Below are positions 57,927-64,000 of a stretch of 64,000 nucleotides of DNA, piece after piece (within the stretch, counting starts at the first letter, position 1; each line of letters starts with the position of its first letter). The stretch spans positions 5,890,001 through 5,954,000 of the forward strand of contig NZ_JACCBU010000001.1 of NCBI RefSeq assembly GCF_013407955.1. Direction: 5' to 3'. The notes under the pieces are model-generated. The model did not search any database. It saw nothing but the letters and a program-made list of their open reading frames with translations, and was not told the DNA's origin. The stretch comes from Microlunatus parietis. GTDB taxonomy: Bacteria > Actinomycetota > Actinomycetes > Propionibacteriales > Propionibacteriaceae. Made by a program: the position numbers and the translations under genes.

Positions 57927-60538
57927 CCGGTCACCGCCCGCGCCCCGGCCGCCGCGGGGCCGCGACCAGGATCCTGCTGGCGCTGCTGCTGACCTGCGGT
58001 CTGCTCTCCGTACCCGCGGCTGCCCGGGCCGAGGAGGTCGTGGAGACGCCGATCCGGATCGCCGGCACCCCGGAGCCGGCGAGCGAGCCGGCCGGGACCG
58101 ACGGCGGGCCGGTCGAGCTGGACGCCTCCGTGTTCACGACTCGGCCGGGCGAGGCGCAGCCGGCGGTCGTACTCAGCCATGGGTTCAACGGCAGCAAGGG
58201 CGACAGCGCGGAGACGGCCCGGCGGCTCGCTGCGGCCGGCTACACCGTGATCACCTACACGGCCCGCGGCTTCGGCTCCTCCGGCGGCCTGATCCACCTT
58301 GATCATCCGGACTTCGAGGTGGCCGACCTGACCAAGATCATCGACTACGCGGCGACGCTGCCGGAGGTCCAGCGCACCGGCGACAACGACCCGGTGATCG
58401 GTCTGGCCGGGGTCTCGTACGGCGGAGCGGTGACCCTGTTCGGCGGCGCCGATCCGCGGGTGGACGCGATCGCGCCCGCGTTCACCTGGAACAGCCTGCC
58501 GCACGCCCTGTTCCCGCAGTACGCCAGCGACGGCACCCAGGAAGCGCCCGCGCAGGTCGAGTCGATCGACACGGCCGGCGTGTTCAAGGCCCGTTGGGCG
58601 TCGCTGTTCTTCCTCGACACCAGCCGACCCGACGACCCGAACGTGCCGGCCGACCGGTCCCTGTGCGGCCGGTTCTCGCTCGACCTGTGCCGGGCCTATC
58701 TGGAGACCGCCCAGACCGGCCGGCCGAACGCCAGACTGGTGGAGCTGCTCGGCCAGTCGAGTCCGCAGTCCGTGCTGGGCCGGATCAGCGCGCCGACCAT
58801 GATCATCGCCGGCGAGCAGGACACGTTGTTCCCGCTCGATCACGCCGACGCCAACCTGCGTGGACTGCCGGCCGGGACGCCGGCCCGGATGGTCTGGGTG
58901 GACGGCGGGCACGACGGCACCATCGCGCTCGATCCGATGACCGCGGAACTGGAGTCCTGGTTCGGCCGCCATCTGAAGGGGGAGCAGACCGACCCGGGTC
59001 CGGCGTTCGCCGTGGACATCCCGACCGGCCGGGCCAACGGTGCCGACCGGCCGACGGACCGGCTCACCGGTGCCGCCTATCCCGGCCGCGGCGCGCCGGC
59101 GATGGTGACCGGCTCGCTGAGCCTCGACGGCGACGCGCAGCGGATGATCGCGCCGCCCGGCGGGGTGCCGGCGGCGCTGACCAGCCTGCCCGGCCTCGGC
59201 CCGCAGATCGCCTCGTTGACCGGCACCGAGGCGTACCGGATCGGGGTGTTGCCCGGGCAGTCGGTCACCTTCACCAGCGAATCGCTGGACGAACCGCTCA
59301 CCGTGGTCGGCAGCGCGCGAGCACGGATCCGGCTCACGCCGTCGACCACGTCGGCGACCCTGTTCGCCTCGATCTGGGACCTCGGCCCGGACAGTACGAG
59401 TTCGGGGGCGCCGGCGCCCTCCAGCGCGGTCCTGCCCGGGTTGGCCGTCGCACCGATCCGGCTGGAGGGACTCAAGCCGGGCGTGCCGACCGACGTCATG
59501 ATCAACCTGCCGCCGATCGCGCACCGCTACCCGGTCAACCACCGGGCCCAGCTGGTGATCTCCAGCACCGATCAGGCCTACGCACTGCCCGACGAGGCGG
59601 CCGACTACGAGCTGGAACTGCTGGACCGGTCACTGGTGCTGCCGACACTGACGCCGGTCGAGGTGGAGCCGGAGCAGCGGTTCTCGGTGCCGGCCTGGCT
59701 GCCGATCACGGTCGGGGTGCTCGCCCTGGCGGCCCTGGCGGCGATCGGGATCGGCCGGCTCCGCGGCTTCCTGCAGGCCCGCGCCGACGTCGAACGGGCC
59801 GAACTGCGGGACACGCCCCTCGCCGTCGACGGCCTGACCAAGAGCTACCGAGACCGGCTGACCAAGGAGCGGGTGCTGGCGGTTCACGACGTCTCGTTCA
59901 CCGCGGAGCCGGGCCAGGTGGTCGGGCTGCTCGGGCCGAACGGCGCCGGCAAGACCACCACGATCCGGATGCTGATGGGACTGATCCGGCCCGACGCCGG
60001 CCGCGCGTACGTCCACGGCCGCACGGTCCGCCCCGGCGCGCCGGTGCTGCGCTCGGTCGGCGCCCTGGTGGAGGGCCCGGGCTTCCTGCCGCACCTGTCC
60101 GGCGAGGAGAACCTGCGGGCCTACTGGGCCGCCACCGGCCGCCCGGAGCAGGAGGCGAAGTTCGACGAGGTGCTCCGGATCGCCGACCTCGGCACCGCCG
60201 CCCAGCGACGGGTACGCGGCTACAGCCATGGCATGCGGCAGCGCCTCGGCATCGCCCAGGCGATGCTCGGCCTGCCCCAGGTGTTGATCTTGGACGAGCC
60301 GGTGAACGGCCTCGACCCGCCGCAGATCAAGGCGATGCGCGCCGTCCTCGCCGACTACGCCGCCGCCGGCCGGACCGTCCTGCTGTCCAGCCACCTGCTC
60401 GGCGAGGTCGAACTGACCTGCAGCCACGTGGTCATGATGAACCGAGGCCGAGTCGTCCTCGCCGGCTCCGTCGTGGAACTCACCGAACGCCACGACCGCC
60501 CCCTGGAAGAAGTCTTCCTCCGCCTGATCACCCCCTGA
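57923..60538 (+). CDS. Fusion of secreted S15-type peptidase/alpha-beta hydrolase and ABC-transporter ATPase
   Basis: A protein of 871 residues. A signal-like segment (RILLALLLTCGLLSVPAAARA, to about 37) precedes an X-Pro dipeptidyl-peptidase-like alpha/beta hydrolase: nucleophile GVSYGGAV, acid AGEQDTLFPLDHA, base DGGHDGTI. A beta-rich domain (about 370-600) follows, then one membrane helix (WLPITVGVLALAALAAIGIGRL, about 600-620), and a cytoplasmic ATPase with GLLGPNGAGKTTTIRMLMGL, YSHGMRQRLGIAQAM and LILDEPVNGLDPPQ. Start is TTG in a TTGA overlap. The ATPase resembles ABC-2 exporter subunits, whose permease normally follows, but none is encoded after it. Role unknown. Confidence 0.85.
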   Translation: MTGHRPRPGRRGAATRILLALLLTCGLLSVPAAARAEEVVETPIRIAGTPEPASEPAGTDGGPVELDASVFTTRPGEAQPAVVLSHGFNGSKGDSAETARRLAAAGYTVITYTARGFGSSGGLIHLDHPDFEVADLTKIIDYAATLPEVQRTGDNDPVIGLAGVSYGGAVTLFGGADPRVDAIAPAFTWNSLPHALFPQYASDGTQEAPAQVESIDTAGVFKARWASLFFLDTSRPDDPNVPADRSLCGRFSLDLCRAYLETAQTGRPNARLVELLGQSSPQSVLGRISAPTMIIAGEQDTLFPLDHADANLRGLPAGTPARMVWVDGGHDGTIALDPMTAELESWFGRHLKGEQTDPGPAFAVDIPTGRANGADRPTDRLTGAAYPGRGAPAMVTGSLSLDGDAQRMIAPPGGVPAALTSLPGLGPQIASLTGTEAYRIGVLPGQSVTFTSESLDEPLTVVGSARARIRLTPSTTSATLFASIWDLGPDSTSSGAPAPSSAVLPGLAVAPIRLEGLKPGVPTDVMINLPPIAHRYPVNHRAQLVISSTDQAYALPDEAADYELELLDRSLVLPTLTPVEVEPEQRFSVPAWLPITVGVLALAALAAIGIGRLRGFLQARADVERAELRDTPLAVDGLTKSYRDRLTKERVLAVHDVSFTAEPGQVVGLLGPNGAGKTTTIRMLMGLIRPDAGRAYVHGRTVRPGAPVLRSVGALVEGPGFLPHLSGEENLRAYWAATGRPEQEAKFDEVLRIADLGTAAQRRVRGYSHGMRQRLGIAQAMLGLPQVLILDEPVNGLDPPQIKAMRAVLADYAAAGRTVLLSSHLLGEVELTCSHVVMMNRGRVVLAGSVVELTERHDRPLEEVFLRLITP

Positions 60539-61023
60539 CCATCCGCCGACCAGTCACAAAAGCAGGCATTCTGGCGGCGTGTCGCTGCGTTAGTGACCTG
60601 TCGGTGTCGGGTGGCTGGGTGGCGAACGCTCGTACGGGTTCGGCGGGCGGGGCACCGGGTGACCTCGTGGTGCTGTGCGACGACACTAGGCCAGCGAATT
60701 CCGCCGGACCGATCGGTCGAGCATCCGGGTCCGGCTCGACGCCTCCGCGACCGAAGCGGATGCCAGCAGCATCGCGGAGCGGCAAGGCGAGACTCCGTGG
60801 ATGAACTGAGCGGACGCCTTGACCGGGTTTTGAGCCGTTCGGCCGGTCAAGCGGTCCACTCGGCGGCGTACCCGCGGCGATCGTCGCCCGATCCCTCGAC
60901 ACGTGCGGGTAAGAACCCCACGACTGCCGGGGAAAGGGTGGTGCGGCGGGATGCTCGGTGCGAGGCGACTCCGCCGAGTTGGGCCGCAATCTCGCCGAGG
61001 GGCGAGAGATGAACCCGATCTGC

Positions 61024-61132
61024 TCAGGATCTGCGTCGCACCGCATCCGACCTCATCGAGCGGACCCAAAGGGCAGTCCCTGGGCACGTTTGGCTGCCCT
61101 CAGCGTCCGCTCGCTGTCGACACGAGCGAGTC
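61024..61132 (+). repeat. Dispersed ~110-bp repeat, copy B
   Basis: This matches 36271-36380 at about 85% by eye. The hairpin arms AGGGCAG and CTGCCCT are complementary over 7 bp here; in copy A the same place pairs as AAGGGCA and TGCCCTT. Conservation of pairing in spite of changes suggests a structured element. Confidence 0.7.
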
Positions 61133-62341
61133 GGCAGCGCGGTGAGCGCGATGAGCGCGGCCTGCGGCCGGGTTCGGCCCCGCCCGCCGTCACGTTCCCG
61201 CTGGAATGCGACCTGGTCGACGCTGTGGTGAGGTTCGGCCGCGGGTAGTGGCTGTTGCGGAAGGTTGCGGCCGGTTCGGCACCTCGGCCGGACCGGCGGC
61301 GCGGAGCCGCGAAGCTCGGAGTGGGGGGGTCCGGTCTGGAGCGACCCGCCGGGCTCTCCGGGGAGACGCCCAGGACGTCGATATCTCGGCACCTACTGCC
61401 CCGCTCTCCGGCGCCGGCCCACCCCTGAGGTCGTGGGTGAATCTCCGCCGTGACTGGAGCCTGTTGCGGATTCGGTACCGTCGGGCGACGCCGCGAAAGA
61501 TCTTGTTGGTGCGTTGACGTCGTCGAGGGGACGCCCTGACCGCCGAGTCCGCCCGCGCTCAGCGAAGGGGGAGTGGCGCGGATCGCCTCGTGCCGTTGCG
61601 CAACGGGTCAGTGGCACCGGTCCGCTCATGGCGTCCACCTCACGACCCGACCGCTGTGGATTTCCGCCGCGACTGACCGGCTGAAATTCACTCCGATCGT
61701 GCGCCTTGAGCAGGGCAGGGACCCGCAAGATCTTCGGCGATGCTTCTACGGACCGAATTCTGCAGCACCCTCACTGGCCGGGCGGGAACTCACTACCCGA
61801 CCGCGGCCGCCCGACGCTCGACCCAGCACTCCCGCGCCAGCCAGGAAGTCGCCGGCCGACATCGACGGCTGAACGCGGAGGGACGAGAATGCGACTGCGC
61901 TCGCGGTCAGGGCCTGGACTATCGCGCTGCTCGTTGGCGAGCTAGCGGTCGCACCCTCGATGCGGCGATGGCGGCATCGCCGGTCCAAGCCACCCGCCGT
62001 CGCGTTACGTGGCGACTGCCGATTGCGGCGCCGGAGAAGCGTGAGCGAAGTGGTCCGCTGCTCCGGTCGGCGGGCGCGGGTCCGGTCCGTGGCCGCTGGT
62101 GCGTTCCGTGACGGTTGCTCCGGGCGACGACGGTTGCTCACTTCCGCGACGGCTGCTCCAGTCCTCGACCGTGGAACCAGGCTCGGATGCGCACAATGGT
62201 CGCGGAGGGAGGCCAGGGGGTCAGCCTGCCGACAGGTCAATATTGCAGCGACACGCCGCCCAAAACGCCTGCCGTTGTGCCTGGTCGGCGGGTGGGGTGG
62301 TGGGGGCGTAACAGATCATTTACGTGGCCCACCCTTGCTAT

Positions 62342-62357
62342 TTGCAATCGGTTGCAA
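62342..62357. promoter_or_regulatory. LacI-type operator before the second CUT1 permease operon
   Basis: TTGCAA-TCGG-TTGCAA: the arms are perfect inverted repeats around TCGG with the CG near the centre. It lies in an AT-richer patch with TTGCTATT just before it, 175 bases upstream of the permease start. The arms differ from the 49-kb operators, so a different repressor is likely. Confidence 0.55.
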
Positions 62358-62531
62358 TAGCGTGCTGGACGAGACCTGGCGAGGCTCGCGACAGGATTTC
62401 AATCACCGAAATCTCTGTGTTGACAGTCGAATCTCGCCGGGGGAAACTCGGGGCCACCACCCCGCGCGGCGAGCGGGTGGAACCCGGGGCAGCGATGCCA
62501 GGGGTAGACGCTCAGGGAAGAGGGAGGTGGC

Positions 62532-63584
62532 ATGAGCTCGCAGAGGGCCGACGCCGCAATCGGCGCCGGAAACGAGCCGACCAACGCCGAGCTGCAAGCT
62601 CGCGACACGGTCGACGCCGGCCGCGGCAAACCCAAGGGTCGGAAGGCGGGGACGCCGCCGGACCGGCAACTCTCCCTGTTCACCCGGTTCTGGCGCGACA
62701 AGTCCTTGTTGCTGCTGGCGGTGCCGGGGGTTGTGCTGGTGGTGCTGTTCCATTACATCCCGTTGCTGGGCAATGTGATCGCGTTCAAGGACTACCAGCC
62801 GTATCTGGGGATCTGGGAGGCCCCGTGGGTGGGCTTGGAGAACTTCGAGATCATCTTCAACGGTGATCCGTACTTTCTGAACGCGTTGAAGAACACGTTG
62901 ATCATCTCGCTGGTCCAGATCGTGTTCGTGTTCCCGGTGCCGATTGCGTTGGCGTTGCTGTTGAACTCGTTGCTGGGCGAGAAGATCAAGCGGGTCGTGC
63001 AGTCGATCTTGTATCTGCCGCACTTCATGTCGTGGGTGATCGTGGTCGCGATCTTCCAGCACATGCTGGGCAATGCGGGTCTCTACAACACGTGGGCCCG
63101 GCAGAACGATTTCTTCACGATGAACATCATCGGTGAACCGAGCCTGTTCATTCCGTTGATCACCTCGCAGATCATCTGGAAGGACGCCGGGTGGGGCACG
63201 ATCATCTTCCTGGCGGCGATCTCGCGGGTCGATCTTGACTTGTACGAGGCGGTCGCGGTGGACGGCGGCGGGCGGTTACGGCAGTTGTGGCATGTCACGT
63301 TGCCGGCGATCCGTGGCGTGATCATCCTGTTGCTGATCTTGCGGCTCGGTGACGCGCTGACGGTCGGGTTCGAGCAGATCTTCCTGCAGCAGGGGCCGGT
63401 CGGGCTGGAGGCCTCCGAAGTCCTCGACACCTACGTCTACAACCGGGGCATCGTGGGCGGCAACTGGGGTGCGTCGGCCGCGGTCGGGTTGGTGAAGGGC
63501 CTGGTCGGCACAGCGTTGGTGCTGGGGGCGAACAAGGTGGCCCATATCTTCGGTGAACGCGGCGTCTACTCGACGAAGGACTGA
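62532..63584 (+). CDS. Carbohydrate ABC transporter permease, CUT1 (LplB) type, second system
   Basis: A permease of 350 residues. A charged head of about 55 residues is followed by SLLLLAVPGVVLVVLFHYIPLLGNVIAFKDYQPYLGIW, NALKNTLIISLVQIVFVFPVPIALALLLNSLL, the EAA loop LYEAVAVDGGGRLRQLWHVTLPAIRGVIILLLILRLGDALTVGFEQIFL and the end LGANKVAHIFGERGVYSTKD. It is a clear paralogue of the 46-kb permease, from Y-x-P-x-x-G-N to the FGE-G end. ATG 62532 has GGGAGG upstream. It heads an operon whose binding protein is probably beyond the window. Confidence 0.93.
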   Translation: MSSQRADAAIGAGNEPTNAELQARDTVDAGRGKPKGRKAGTPPDRQLSLFTRFWRDKSLLLLAVPGVVLVVLFHYIPLLGNVIAFKDYQPYLGIWEAPWVGLENFEIIFNGDPYFLNALKNTLIISLVQIVFVFPVPIALALLLNSLLGEKIKRVVQSILYLPHFMSWVIVVAIFQHMLGNAGLYNTWARQNDFFTMNIIGEPSLFIPLITSQIIWKDAGWGTIIFLAAISRVDLDLYEAVAVDGGGRLRQLWHVTLPAIRGVIILLLILRLGDALTVGFEQIFLQQGPVGLEASEVLDTYVYNRGIVGGNWGASAAVGLVKGLVGTALVLGANKVAHIFGERGVYSTKD

Positions 63585-63587
63585 ATC

Positions 63588-64000
63588 ATGGCTACGACAA
63601 CCACGTCCTCGCCGCGGAAGCGGCGCAAGCCGGTCACCATCCCGGGCATGTCGCAGAGCGACCGGCTGCGGGCGATCAACGGCGCGAAGCCGCCCAGCAT
63701 CCCGATCCGGATGCTGAAGGGGGTCGTGCTGCTGATCGCGTCGCTGTTGGTGATCATGCCGTTCGTCGCGGTGATCTCGACCAGCCTGGCCGACCAGGAG
63801 CAGATCAACGCCGCCGGCGGTTACGTGCTGTTCCCGACCAACCCGACGTTCGCCGCCTATGAGGCGATCTTTAGGGGCGGGGTGGTGACCCGGGCGACGA
63901 TCGTGTCGATCCTGATCACGGTGGTCGGCTCGGCGCTCTCGGTCACGGTGGTCACGATGCTCGCGTACGCCCTGTCGCGGCCCGGGACGTTCGCGCACCG
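63588..64000 (+). CDS. Carbohydrate ABC transporter permease, CUT1 (LplC) type, 3' truncated by window edge
   Basis: An open frame of 137 codons runs from ATG 63588 to the window end with no stop. It reads MATTTTSSPRKRRKPVTIPG..., then a membrane start (IRMLKGVVLLIASLLVIMPF) and VAVISTSLADQEQINAAGGYVLFPTNPTFAAYEAIFRGGVVTRATIVSI, like the LplC-type permease at 45426-46412 (SFSTQAHTIETGGLVVIPGELTAQAYVQILSGGVVTRAALVSV). It starts 3 bases after the previous stop. The C-terminal half, with the EAA loop, is not in the window. Confidence 0.88.
   Translation, partial: MATTTTSSPRKRRKPVTIPGMSQSDRLRAINGAKPPSIPIRMLKGVVLLIASLLVIMPFVAVISTSLADQEQINAAGGYVLFPTNPTFAAYEAIFRGGVVTRATIVSILITVVGSALSVTVVTMLAYALSRPGTFAH

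Larger units (their letters stand above)
60539..62531. other. Gene-poor region of about 2 kb
   Basis: No convincing protein gene, tRNA or rRNA was found here. Open frames on both strands are short (at most about 220 codons, and those reach in from neighbours), overlap at random, and lack ribosome binding sites and matches to known folds. The part holds copy B of the dispersed repeat (61024-61132), with further short resemblance to 36257-36801. The last 250 bases are the promoter region of the permease operon with a LacI-type operator. It may be a decayed region; the missing permease of the upstream ATPase could have been here. Confidence 0.6.

Noticed and set aside
60593-62866. Several short open frames in the gene-poor region.
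   Set aside because: They overlap in different frames, have no start signals and give Arg/Pro/Ser-rich low-complexity products.
1-64000. CRISPR arrays, insertion sequences, prophage genes, toxin-antitoxin pairs.
   Set aside because: No regularly spaced repeats, transposases, integrases or phage structural genes were seen on reading both strands.

Overview
The window is high-GC (roughly two thirds G+C), densely coded DNA. Frequent GTG/TTG starts, several candidate leaderless starts behind TAnnnT -10 boxes, Tat-type lipoproteins, an interspersed CCCTTCGACAGG...AGGGC repeat and IclR/GntR/LacI-regulated catabolic operons point to a soil or plant-associated member of the Actinomycetota. Propionibacteriales is a guess only. 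There are no rRNA genes, canonical tRNAs, CRISPR arrays, insertion sequences or prophage genes.

Layout. 1-8 kb: end of a LacI-type regulator, a heterodimeric ABC exporter with one degenerate ATPase site, a small membrane protein, a GH51 arabinofuranosidase and an epoxide hydrolase. 8-16 kb: an IolB-like isomerase and an HpaB-like hydroxylase face an IclR regulator and a ThDP enzyme across a two-palindrome operator region; then a secreted DUF4185 protein and an MHS-type transporter, with a 29-bp palindrome between them. 15.9-18.2 kb: a bacterial Ro60 locus. A YrlA-type Y RNA, whose tRNA-like domain has its parts in permuted order, is followed by rsr (TROVE plus vWA), whose end overlaps a LAGLIDADG endonuclease gene of foreign composition. 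18.2-23.9 kb: a tightly coupled homoprotocatechuate operon (FAH-RraA fusion, GntR, DapA-like, HpaE, HpaD).

24-29 kb: a WGR-like protein, a phytase-like secreted protein behind a PHO-box-like repeat, ftsY and a large polytopic membrane protein. 29-36 kb: a complete oligopeptide/glycoside ABC operon (SBP, two permeases, two ATPases) plus a small protein. 36.8-42 kb: a phosphonate cluster (PhnX-like HAD and GntR facing HpnW-like oxidase and phnDCE). 42-52 kb: a xyloglucan/beta-glucoside island (GH31 alpha-xylosidase, LacI, CUT1 permeases and binding protein, GH3). 52-60.5 kb: LysR/DoxX, a metallophosphoesterase, a Uma2 nuclease, ffh, an amidohydrolase and an S15-peptidase/ABC-ATPase fusion. 60.5-62.5 kb: a gene-poor stretch carrying one copy of a dispersed ~110-bp repeat. 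62.5-64 kb: a second CUT1 permease pair, cut by the window edge.

The most interesting unit is the Ro60/Y RNA/homing-endonuclease locus. Other notable signals are strong over-representation of TGATCA and GATCTT words that appears to bend codon choice, a repeat-derived linker joining the two domains of the FAH-RraA fusion, and the peptidase-ABC fusion whose expected permease partner is absent.
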